Assembly (NCBI GenBank): GCA_910577675.1 | Contig: CAJTOR010000008.1 | Location: 1 to 59,858 of the forward strand | Reading direction: 5' to 3' | From: an uncultured Lachnospiraceae bacterium | GTDB lineage: Bacteria; Bacillota; Clostridia; Lachnospirales; Lachnospiraceae | Length of the DNA stretch: 59,858 nt | Shown here: positions 53,272-59,858 of the stretch, piece after piece | Layout: every line of letters starts with the position of its first letter | Position numbering within the stretch: position 1 is the first letter of the stretch | Notes under the pieces: generated by a model | The model's input: the letters and a program-made list of their open reading frames with translations, nothing else | Database searches by the model: none | What the model was told of the DNA's origin: nothing | Program-made: the position numbers and the translations under genes

Positions 53272-53469
53272 GTGTGTCATAAGGCTGATGCGACTTTCCC
53301 TTACCACGATTCTTTATTCCGGAAACCAAGGTGCAACCCCCACAGGCGGGGTGACCGCGATCTCTTTAACATGCCCGCCACAGCATGCCAAAGTTTTTAG
53401 AATATGTTATACGCCTCTGACAATGGGAACATTCTTCGCGCAATCTTTGTTCCTGCGTATAACAAAAAA

Positions 53470-53491
53470 GCCGTGGTAAGATTACCACGGC
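53470..53491 (-). terminator. Rho-independent terminator of peptide gene
   Basis: GCCGTGGTAA and TTACCACGGC form a perfect 10-bp stem; six T residues follow on the minus strand. It lies 25 bp past the stop of the 45-codon peptide gene. Confidence 0.92.
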
Positions 53492-53516
53492 TTCATAAAA
53501 GACAATAACAGATCTA

Positions 53517-53654
53517 TTATGAAAACATGAGTCCGGTAACCTTACATGATTCTTCTGCTCCAAGTACATTTAAGTACTTTTCAGTTCCAAAGCCTGAGAT
53601 CCCATTTGATCCACAGAATCCGAACCCTCTAAACAGCACTGTAAATCTTATCAT
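53517..53654 (-). CDS. 45-residue peptide, unknown (candidate secreted or regulatory peptide)
   Basis: The peptide begins MIRFTVLFRGFGFCGSNGIS, continues GFGTEKYLNVLGAEESCKVT and ends GLMFS. It has two cysteines (14 and 37), a hydrophobic, Gly-rich N-terminal half and a polar C-terminal half. AAAGGAGG lies ahead of the ATG; the promoter at 53736-53764 is a perfect consensus and a strong terminator follows. This organisation marks a highly expressed single gene. It sits between a MacB-like ABC operon and a two-subunit exporter. No RiPP modification enzyme is adjacent, so a modified-peptide precursor is only one option; a signalling peptide or small toxin are others. Confidence 0.65.
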   Translation of the reverse strand: MIRFTVLFRGFGFCGSNGISGFGTEKYLNVLGAEESCKVTGLMFS

Positions 53655-53735
53655 GTAGGCTACCTCCTTTCTCCTGCTACGGCAGACGTGCAATCCTGCC
53701 ATAACTGTTAAATGCATCCTTAAAGTGACAATTGC

Positions 53736-53764
53736 ATTATACGCCGCCAGAAAGAGGATGTCAA
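53736..53764 (-). promoter_or_regulatory. Consensus sigma-A promoter of peptide gene
   Basis: Read on the minus strand: TTGACA (53764-53759), exactly 17 bp, TATAAT (53741-53736). Both hexamers match the sigma-A consensus completely, which is rare and implies strong constitutive transcription of a leader of about 75 nt before the peptide ATG. Confidence 0.9.
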
Positions 53765-53783
53765 GAAAAAGTTTAGAATTTTT

Positions 53784-53815
53784 TTACTTTCTCATATCTA
53801 TGCTGCTCCCGCATA
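53784..53815 (+). repeat. Dispersed hairpin element, copy G (left end only)
   Basis: TTTCTCATATCTATGCTGCT followed by CCCGCAT equals the left third of the element. It ends at the stop codon of the permease gene at 53819. The hairpin and right end are absent. Confidence 0.65.
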
Positions 53816-53818
53816 TTA

Positions 53819-54904
53819 TCAATACTCGCAGATATCCGCTTTAAGCATCTGCCGTGACCTCGTTACCATCAGCGGAAGGAGCACTGCCAAGTTGCAAAGC
53901 AGCGCACCGGACAATGCGAGCGGGTGGTAATATCTCAGATATTTTCCAACCGGATAGAGTGCCAGATGATTAAACAGATATAGTCCCAAAAAGAAGATGC
54001 CACCGCCTAAAAACACTGCAATCCCGTCAATGTAAATAAGTTCTTTCACAATCTTTCCAATAATTTCCTTTTTTGACATACCGATCGCACGGTATATGGC
54101 AAACTCAAAATGTCTTCGCTGATACATTCCGATAAAGGCTGCATTGACCGTTACCGCCATAATTACGGCAAGCAATATAATAATAAAACCGTAAATTATA
54201 TTTAAAGGTTCCGTCTGGGCATTGATACTCTGCTCAAAATTATCCTGGACATTAATCTTATACTTTTCCTTCCGATCATTTGCAAACGCATAAATCTCCT
54301 CGCCCGGCACCCCCTCTTTTCCAATTAATATGGCACATAACGAATAATCTTCTTCCTCCGTGATAAAATACAGAAGATAGCCATCCTCCTTCGTTATTGC
54401 ATCCAGTGTGAATTCCCGGAGCATATCTTTAGAATAATCCTTTCCAATCTTATCCCCGATCTTTAAACCGACATTTTTTGCAAATCGCTCGCTCATCACC
54501 ATACTCCCTGATTTCAGGTTTGTAAAATCGCAGGTGATTCCCATTGCGGCACAATAGGTTTTAAAGTCCTGCACTGTAAGAAAGGTCAGGCTGACCTGCC
54601 CATTGTCAAACCCCATGACCGTATTCCAGTTAAACGCATTGTATAAGCCAATTTTTATCACAGTCGCCCTGCCGCTCTCCTCCACCTCTTCCAAAAAACG
54701 CGAAAAGTTTTCTTTATCGCCCGCAGTATCGTTGACCCTTACCATCCGCCGGTAATATGCGACCGGAAGCTCCCAGTTATCGCGCGGGTTTGTCACATAA
54801 AGCCCGCCAAGGTACGCCACATACCCCAAAAATAACATAAATATTAGCAGGAAACAGCGCGTTCTATTTTCCCTGACAAAGTACATTGCTGAAAAAGGTT
54901 TCAT
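53819..54904 (-). CDS. FtsX-like ABC permease
   Basis: 361 residues. One N-terminal helix (CFLLIFMLFLGYVAYLGG), a large extracytoplasmic domain (40-240) and three C-terminal helices with the FtsX core (FAIYRAIGMSKKEIIGKIV), the layout of MacB/LolC-like permeases. Two bases separate it from the ATPase stop, so the genes are coupled. It works with the ATPase at 54907 and the permease at 55755, probably in peptide-antibiotic resistance or lipoprotein/peptide handling. Confidence 0.87.
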   Translation of the reverse strand: MKPFSAMYFVRENRTRCFLLIFMLFLGYVAYLGGLYVTNPRDNWELPVAYYRRMVRVNDTAGDKENFSRFLEEVEESGRATVIKIGLYNAFNWNTVMGFDNGQVSLTFLTVQDFKTYCAAMGITCDFTNLKSGSMVMSERFAKNVGLKIGDKIGKDYSKDMLREFTLDAITKEDGYLLYFITEEEDYSLCAILIGKEGVPGEEIYAFANDRKEKYKINVQDNFEQSINAQTEPLNIIYGFIIILLAVIMAVTVNAAFIGMYQRRHFEFAIYRAIGMSKKEIIGKIVKELIYIDGIAVFLGGGIFFLGLYLFNHLALYPVGKYLRYYHPLALSGALLCNLAVLLPLMVTRSRQMLKADICEY

Positions 54905-54906
54905 TA

Positions 54907-55581
54907 TTATATTCCTCCCCCGCCATTTACTGCGCTGATTTTACCGTCCCACATCTCAATCACACTGTCAGCCCCGTCCAAAATGGTACGGTCATGGGTT
55001 ATAATCAGCACAAGATTTTTCTTTGCATAATCTTTTAAGATATCCATAACTGAAAATGCGTTCTCATGGTCGAGTGCCGCAGTCGGCTCATCGGCGAACA
55101 AAACGCGCGGTTCATTTATCATCGCCCTCGCAATCGCAGTTCTCTGGCGCTGACCGCCGGAAAGTTTTGCCGGGCGCTTGCCAAATTCCCGCTCATTAAG
55201 TCCGAAAGCAGCGAGCAGCGCTTTTGCCCGGTCTGTAGCCCCTCCCCCTCCCGCTGCCGCAACGGTCACATTATCAACCGCCGTCATATAAGGCACTAGG
55301 AAATGCCGTTGGAACACAAAACCAAACTCTTTGCGGCGCAGATTTTCCCGCTCGGTATCCCTTAATTTTGTAAGGTCTTTTCCATTATACATAATTTCGC
55401 CGTCGGTTGGTTTCTTGAGGGTGGAAAGACAGTACATCAAAGTTGATTTTCCGGAACCTGACGGTCCGATAATCCCAATTAATCCCGTATCCGGCAATGT
55501 GAGGTTAAAACCGCCCAGGGCATAGATTTTTTCAGTTTTTTCCATGTCGTAAATCATGGTAATATTTTTTATATCAAACAT
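54907..55581 (-). CDS. ABC transporter ATPase (MacB/LolD type)
   Basis: 224 residues with Walker A GPSGSGKST, Q-loop FVFQRHFLVPYMT, signature LSGGQRQRTAIARAM, Walker B VLFADEPTAALD and H-loop THDRTI. A four-glycine stretch lies between the Q-loop and the signature. TAGGAGCAAAATATT precedes the ATG. It powers the two FtsX-like permeases flanking it. Confidence 0.93.
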   Translation of the reverse strand: MFDIKNITMIYDMEKTEKIYALGGFNLTLPDTGLIGIIGPSGSGKSTLMYCLSTLKKPTDGEIMYNGKDLTKLRDTERENLRRKEFGFVFQRHFLVPYMTAVDNVTVAAAGGGGATDRAKALLAAFGLNEREFGKRPAKLSGGQRQRTAIARAMINEPRVLFADEPTAALDHENAFSVMDILKDYAKKNLVLIITHDRTILDGADSVIEMWDGKISAVNGGGGI

Positions 55582-55754
55582 AATATTTTGCTCCTAATTT
55601 AATTTTTAAAAATTATTTATTGTTTCAGATAAATATAAATTATTACTAACCCACAAATAACTGCCCGACACGGATATCCTTGCAAACATCTAACATAACT
55701 ATTCAACCAGCACTCCGTATCGTTGCCCCTTCAGCGATATTTATTTTGCAATTT

Positions 55755-56930
55755 TTAATACAAGTCATCTTCAATCGCATCAACCGTCCGGATTCTGTAG
55801 AGCGCATACCGCACTGGGATCTGCAAGATTCCAAGCAGGAATACCCAGGTACAAAAAATATCCACTATCGTTTTCGGATAGAATAGTTTACATTGCAGCC
55901 CCTGTGGCACAAGCATAAAGTTTTTTAGTAATATCGCTGCCAGAATACTTATGACCCCGCCCAGGATAAATGCCGATCCAAATGTAAAAAGAAGCTCACG
56001 CATCACGGCGCAGTAAATATTTCCGCGTGAATACCCGATGGAACAATAAAGACACCATTCATTATGCCGGTCACGCAGGTAGGTGGTGTAAACAACAGTC
56101 AGCGAAATCAGGAGCAGTATAATAATTCCCATGTAAATCAGCTGTGTGGAGTTTGCAATTACATCAACCACCTCCTCCTGCAAAAATTTTTTTCCCCACT
56201 TCATATCCACAACCGTATCAAAATTTTCCTTCACATTGACACCGAACCCCGCAAGCACCTCCGCCATATCTTCAATGCCCTCGGACAGCACAACAACCAT
56301 TCCCCCCGCCGCCCAATCCTTATACGGAATCCCGCATCCAAAATAAGTATCGCATTCAATTACCCCGACAATTTTATAATCTTTATCATAATTTCTTTCG
56401 TTAAAATATGAACCGATTACATAGCCGTTATTTTTCATCGACAGATTATCAAGAACCACCTCTCCCGGCTGTTCAGGCAGCCTCCCCCCAATAAGTTCCG
56501 CCTCAAAATGCTTAAGTATTTCTGGGATTTTTTCCTTTTCCACCAGGGGCATCTCGTATGTCATCTGCCCAACGGCTGCCGTGATAAGGCAGTAGATTAC
56601 TTTACCATACCATGCATCCTTAACACCCTCGTTTTTCTTTAATTCCTCCACCACCGCCCGGTTTTTTTCAATGTAGGCGGCAATAAACTCCTCATCGCCC
56701 ATATTGTCAGCATCAATACCGAGTGTTGTTTTCCCCGCGAATGACATCACCTGCATTTTTCTCGTATTCTGAAACACAATGCGCTTAAAACTTTCCTCTG
56801 TTGTAGAAAGCATGAACTGTGTCAGATAAACTAACACAAAGCTGAGTCCAAGACTCACAGTCAACACCACAACACGCCTCACATTGTTTTTTATGTAGTT
56901 TATTGCAGACAATTTCTGCGGCATTCTCAT
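55755..56930 (-). CDS. FtsX-like ABC permease
   Basis: About 391 residues: N-terminal helix (VVVLTVSLGLSFVLVYL), extracytoplasmic domain (55-265) and three C-terminal helices (FTFGSAFILGGVISILAAIL). AAGAAGGTGGTG precedes the first ATG codons; the exact start (56930 or 56924) is open. It pairs with the permease at 53819 around the shared ATPase. An AT-rich gap of 170 bp with no gene separates it from the ATPase gene. Confidence 0.87.
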   Translation of the reverse strand: MRMPQKLSAINYIKNNVRRVVVLTVSLGLSFVLVYLTQFMLSTTEESFKRIVFQNTRKMQVMSFAGKTTLGIDADNMGDEEFIAAYIEKNRAVVEELKKNEGVKDAWYGKVIYCLITAAVGQMTYEMPLVEKEKIPEILKHFEAELIGGRLPEQPGEVVLDNLSMKNNGYVIGSYFNERNYDKDYKIVGVIECDTYFGCGIPYKDWAAGGMVVVLSEGIEDMAEVLAGFGVNVKENFDTVVDMKWGKKFLQEEVVDVIANSTQLIYMGIIILLLISLTVVYTTYLRDRHNEWCLYCSIGYSRGNIYCAVMRELLFTFGSAFILGGVISILAAILLKNFMLVPQGLQCKLFYPKTIVDIFCTWVFLLGILQIPVRYALYRIRTVDAIEDDLY

Positions 56931-56983
56931 CACCACCTTCTTTTTGATAAAACCATTTTACTTTGTTTTTCGCAAAAATAAAA

Positions 56984-57019
56984 GTGGCTGCGGTCATATG
57001 CGCATATAACCACAGTCAC
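56984..57019 (-). terminator. Long palindromic terminator between regulator and ABC genes
   Basis: GTGGCTGCGGTCATATGCGC continues as ATATAACCACAGTCAC: a 36-bp imperfect palindrome followed on the minus strand by TTTTATTTTTG. It lies 13 bp past the response-regulator stop, so transcription from the kinase promoter ends or is attenuated before the ABC genes. Confidence 0.8.
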
Positions 57020-57031
57020 GATTTTAACCTA

Positions 57032-57682
57032 TCATCCATCGCCTTTTATCGCCACAACAAGCTTTGCCCGGTCATGGATTCCGGTCTTATCATAGATGGA
57101 GGAAATATAGTTTTTCACGGTTCCTTCGGAAATAAAAAGGGTTTCTGAAATCTGTTTGTTAGTAAAACCTCTGGCGAGCAGGGTGCAGATTTCTTTTTCG
57201 CGCTGGGTCATGCCGGATAGGAAATCGGGCGCATTTGCATCCCACATATCCTGCCCGCCCCTCGCACTTACCAGAGCAGCAAGCCTTTTCATAACCCTTG
57301 AATCAATTACATTCTGCCCGCCCATAATCCGGTCAATTGCACCAAGAATCGCATCCTTGCCACTGTCTTTTAACAGATAGCCATCCGCACCGCCCGCAAT
57401 TGCCCGTGTAATATTTTTATCGTCATAGAAGGTTGTGAGAACCAAAATTTTTACATCCGGGTATTCCGATTTTATCCGGACGATCAGTTCGAGCCCTCCC
57501 ATCCCCTTCATATTCAAATCCACCAGGGCAATGTCACAGCTTGTTTTTTCTAGTACGGACAACGCTGCATTTCCGTCCGGGGCAGTTCCAATAATTTCTA
57601 TTTTATGAAACTTTAGGATAATTTCAAGGCTCTCTAAAAGTAATGGCTCATCATCCACTAAGAGCACACGCAAATTTTCCAT
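57032..57682 (-). CDS. NarL/LuxR-type response regulator
   Basis: 216 residues. The receiver domain has acidic DDEP at 10-13, phosphoacceptor Asp55 (IALVDLNMKG) and the Lys of LLKDSG. The LuxR HTH domain is at 150-210 (TQREKEICTLLARGFTNKQI). AGGAGGAATT precedes the ATG. It is cotranscribed with the kinase upstream and likely controls the ABC genes next to it. Confidence 0.93.
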   Translation of the reverse strand: MENLRVLLVDDEPLLLESLEIILKFHKIEIIGTAPDGNAALSVLEKTSCDIALVDLNMKGMGGLELIVRIKSEYPDVKILVLTTFYDDKNITRAIAGGADGYLLKDSGKDAILGAIDRIMGGQNVIDSRVMKRLAALVSARGGQDMWDANAPDFLSGMTQREKEICTLLARGFTNKQISETLFISEGTVKNYISSIYDKTGIHDRAKLVVAIKGDG

Positions 57683-57724
57683 AATTCCTCCTGTTCTGCC
57701 GCACAGGGTGGCAGCGCAAAATAT

Positions 57725-58933
57725 TTACCCTTCTTCCTTATATAACGGCAGCGTTATTATACAGCTGAATCCATGGATATTTTCAAATACCGCACTGCCA
57801 CCGCACTTTTCTGTAAAAGAACGTATTTTTTTCAGCCCATATCCATTTTCAATCCGAATGCAGGAATTCTGTGGAGAAAAATCACTGATGCCATTATCCT
57901 TTACACGGACACGGATATGCGCGCTGTCCGCCATCAGATGGATTGTAAAATAATTAGCGTTGCCATGGCGGACTCCATTGGTAAGCAACTCCGAAACCGC
58001 GCCGTTAAGAAATTCTCCATACTCGCGCGGGAGTAGTAAATCCGGCTGTATATCCGCAGTATCAAGCAGGATTTTTCCCGCGGTGTCAATCATAAAATTT
58101 TCTGCAAGTTCCCGCAGGCTGTCAATAAAATCTCCAAGCAAAAGGAAACTACTTTCCCCATCCAGAATCCGGACTGCCTGCCGGATGCAGTCAAGTCCCA
58201 TACGGATTCGTCTGTTTGCTGCCCTAATTTTCTCCCCCGCTTTATCAGGGTCCGTGGGCAGCAAAAGCTCCGCCGCATCCAATGCCACAATGGCGGCAGT
58301 CACCGAATGCCCCACACTGTTATGGATATTCCGGCTGATATTCTCCCGCTCCCTAAGACGCGCTGTTTTATCCGCAAGGTAATTTTTCATAACCAGCTCC
58401 CGGTTGAGTTTCTTCTCATAAAGCTCGGCGAGCGCTGTTATGCTGATAACCCGCGCTGTTTCAATTTTTGCGCAAAGATACCGAACCGCCAGATATTCGC
58501 CAAGCGCTAAGACAAGAGCAACGGCAAACAGCAACAATGCGTTAAAAAGCGCGCGTGGCAGGATAGGCTCCCCCATTTCTATCCAAAGTCTAAAAAAGGG
58601 CGACAGCATAAAAATTGTGGCCAGATATACAATGGATGGCAGAACCAAATGCAAAAAACGAAGCTTCCTCTCCCCCTCACCCAGTCGGAATTCAAAAAAT
58701 ATAAGATATCCTGCCGTATTTTTCGAAACCAAAACAAAGACCATGGAAAGCAAAAGCTGTAGAAAAAGAGCGCGCCCGCTCAGTTCCCCGGATAAACTGC
58801 GGTGCGTGATAAAGAGCATAAAAATCCCGCCAGCCAAAAGCAGCAGGGAAAAATTTTGCGCTGTAAGGGAGGCGGCTGCCGTCAGAATAATCAATAATAT
58901 GGAGGATTGTGCAAATTGTTCTATCTCACGCAT
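57725..58933 (-). CDS. Sensor histidine kinase (HisKA_3/NarX-like)
   Basis: 402 residues. About five or six membrane helices (10-150) with little extracytoplasmic sequence, so it may sense within the membrane or through its partner transporter. The phosphoacceptor is His204 in RNIHNSVGHSVTA, followed by the ATPase domain with NGVRHGNAN and GYGLKKI. The small sensing part and the adjacent ABC genes resemble peptide-antibiotic sensing systems. Confidence 0.9.
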   Translation of the reverse strand: MREIEQFAQSSILLIILTAAASLTAQNFSLLLLAGGIFMLFITHRSLSGELSGRALFLQLLLSMVFVLVSKNTAGYLIFFEFRLGEGERKLRFLHLVLPSIVYLATIFMLSPFFRLWIEMGEPILPRALFNALLLFAVALVLALGEYLAVRYLCAKIETARVISITALAELYEKKLNRELVMKNYLADKTARLRERENISRNIHNSVGHSVTAAIVALDAAELLLPTDPDKAGEKIRAANRRIRMGLDCIRQAVRILDGESSFLLLGDFIDSLRELAENFMIDTAGKILLDTADIQPDLLLPREYGEFLNGAVSELLTNGVRHGNANYFTIHLMADSAHIRVRVKDNGISDFSPQNSCIRIENGYGLKKIRSFTEKCGGSAVFENIHGFSCIITLPLYKEEG

Positions 58934-58983
58934 TGTATTGTCACCGAAGTTATTTATGATTAGGTTAATAGGATGCCGGTTAG

Positions 58984-59012
58984 ATTATAGCATAATACCA
59001 ACATCCTTTCAA
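58984..59012 (-). promoter_or_regulatory. Sigma-A promoter of the two-component operon
   Basis: Read on the minus strand: TTGAAA (59012-59007), 17 bp, TATAAT (58989-58984), about 50 bp ahead of the histidine kinase ATG. It drives kinase and response regulator up to the palindromic terminator at 56984-57019. Confidence 0.8.
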
Positions 59013-59089
59013 TATGACTGGGGTAATAGTGCACGACAAACTAAAGAATGAAGAAACCATAAAATAGTGTTACTAAAACGTAACAATAT

Positions 59090-59623
59090 TTATAATGCTG
59101 TCCCTTTCGTCGGAATCTTAAATCTTCGGATATCCACGCCTTCCAAAGCCAAAAGCCCCACTTTTCTTTCCATTCCCCCCGCATATCCTGTTAAGCTCCC
59201 GTTTGCCCCGACCACCCTGTGGCAGGGAATGATAATGGAAATCTTATTGTGCCCTACCGCGCCGCCAACCGCCTGCCCCGACATACTTAATATCCCCTTC
59301 TGTCCGGCAACTTCCCTTGCAATTTCCCCGTAGGTTACTGTTTTTCCATAAGGTATCTTTTTGAGGATTTCCCAGACCGCAAGCTGAAACGGAGTGCCTG
59401 ACATATGGACAGGGAGCAAAAAACCTGGCTCCCTGCCCGAAAAATAGATGGACAGCCACTCTTTTGCCCGCTCAAGAACCGGGGTATTTTTCTCTTTGGC
59501 TGCCCCACAAAGCCCCGCGGCATAATATTTTGCCCCCTCAAACCAAAGTCCCATAATCCCGGTTTCATCCGCGGCAAGAAGAATACTGCCAAGCGGTGAC
59601 GGATAATATGATATATACTGCAT
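59090..59623 (-). CDS. ogt: Methylated-DNA--protein-cysteine methyltransferase
   Basis: 177 residues. The active-site motif is IIPCHRVVG with Cys134, preceded by PYGKTVTYGEIA and followed by LTGYAGGMERKVGLLALEG, all typical of Ogt/AGT proteins. It transfers alkyl groups from O6-alkylguanine in DNA to its own cysteine. GGGGGAGTACCAA precedes the ATG. Transcribed toward the two-component operon. Confidence 0.94.
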   Translation of the reverse strand: MQYISYYPSPLGSILLAADETGIMGLWFEGAKYYAAGLCGAAKEKNTPVLERAKEWLSIYFSGREPGFLLPVHMSGTPFQLAVWEILKKIPYGKTVTYGEIAREVAGQKGILSMSGQAVGGAVGHNKISIIIPCHRVVGANGSLTGYAGGMERKVGLLALEGVDIRRFKIPTKGTAL

Positions 59624-59741
59624 TTGGTACTCCCCCTGCCCTTTTAAGCTGCCCTGCGGCTCGTTTTTTGAAATATAACTATTCCGATTTCGGGTTTTCT
59701 GTCTTTTCTCCGTTTACTTCTTCTGTTGCCGAAGGAATCTT

Positions 59742-59858
59742 TGAAGAAGTTTTTTTCTCCGTATCTCGGTGGAGATTTCCACCGCTTGCTTATTCTGTTA
59801 CTGAAGAAGTTTTTTTCTCCATATCTCGGTGGAGATTTCCACCGCTTGCTTATTCTGT
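59742..59858. repeat. 60-bp tandem repeat, two copies, cut by window end
   Basis: TGAAGAAGTTTTTTTCTCC starts at 59742 and 59802. Each unit holds the perfect palindrome GGTGGAGATTTCCACC. On the minus strand one frame ends in SATEEVNGEKTENPKSE-stop, which resembles a gene tail, but each repeat introduces TAA in that frame. The array probably marks the 3' end of a gene beyond the window. Confidence 0.8.

Noticed and set aside
53272..53460. Riboswitch or T-box leader ahead of the ABC exporter
   Set aside because: Hairpins and a TTGCACC-like string are present, but the conserved cores of T-box, SAM, cobalamin or other leaders I know cannot be found.
53517..53654. Lasso or lanthipeptide precursor
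   Set aside because: A Gly-to-Glu ring spacing of eight can be drawn, but no cyclase, dehydratase, radical SAM maturase or leader peptidase is adjacent and the leader lacks the usual Thr near the cut site.
3609..53815. Dispersed hairpin elements as integron attC sites
   Set aside because: The right ends resemble GTTRRRY in some copies, but no RYYYAAC partner is at the left ends and there is no integrase gene in the window.

Overview
The window looks like chromosome of a Clostridia bacterium, most likely a Lachnospiraceae relative. I infer this from the strong AGGAGG-type ribosome binding sites, the moderate G+C, and the gene families present (Nim-type flavoproteins, ClbS/DfsB proteins, WYL regulators, and a VirD4-like conjugation remnant of the kind found in Clostridia). 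Nearly every gene lies on the minus strand; the only confident intact plus-strand gene is an EamA permease at 39575-40441. I see no tRNA, rRNA, CRISPR array, integrase or intact transposase.

Layout. 1-930: end of a conjugative-element remnant (VirD4 C-terminus), a plus-strand gene tail with terminator, and five 67-bp tandem repeats. 934-9208: a GH31 glycosidase, a soluble zinc-binding (CZB) chemoreceptor, a TldE/TldD protease pair, a tiny basic protein and a P-loop kinase. 9.2-48.6 kb: a long accessory array of mostly single-gene units. It holds many GNAT acetyltransferases (intact, fused and broken), two Nudix proteins, P-loop kinases, AAC(6')-like, APH-like and AadE-like aminoglycoside-modifying enzymes, a Nim-like protein, a VOC protein, a ClbS/DfsB protein with its WYL regulator, an MFS exporter, two methyltransferases, an ADP-ribosylglycohydrolase, a second GH31, a SPL-type radical SAM protein and several unknowns. 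48.7-59.6 kb: an LRR protein, a heterodimeric ABC exporter, a 45-codon peptide gene with a consensus promoter and terminator, a MacB-like ABC system, its two-component system, and an Ogt-type DNA repair protein.

The array has a clear evolutionary signature. Many units are decayed, with C-terminal stubs, internal deletions and frameshifts. Several proteins carry in-frame low-complexity or tandem-repeat insertions. Neighbouring genes have fused: GNAT with P-loop, and AadE with GNAT with hexapeptide O-acetyltransferase in one 705-codon frame. A roughly 80-bp hairpin element recurs at least six times, always in the same orientation and 3' of a minus-strand gene. A separate 493-bp element with 28-bp terminal inverted repeats carries one PUA-like gene. 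Together these suggest a small-molecule modification and detoxification island shaped by tandem duplication, deletion and small non-autonomous repeats rather than by an integron.

The most coherent functional unit is 53.5-59.0 kb: histidine kinase, NarL-type response regulator, permease, ATPase and permease, followed by the separately promoted peptide gene and then a two-subunit exporter. It could be a peptide sensing/export or peptide-antibiotic defence locus; that role is inference.
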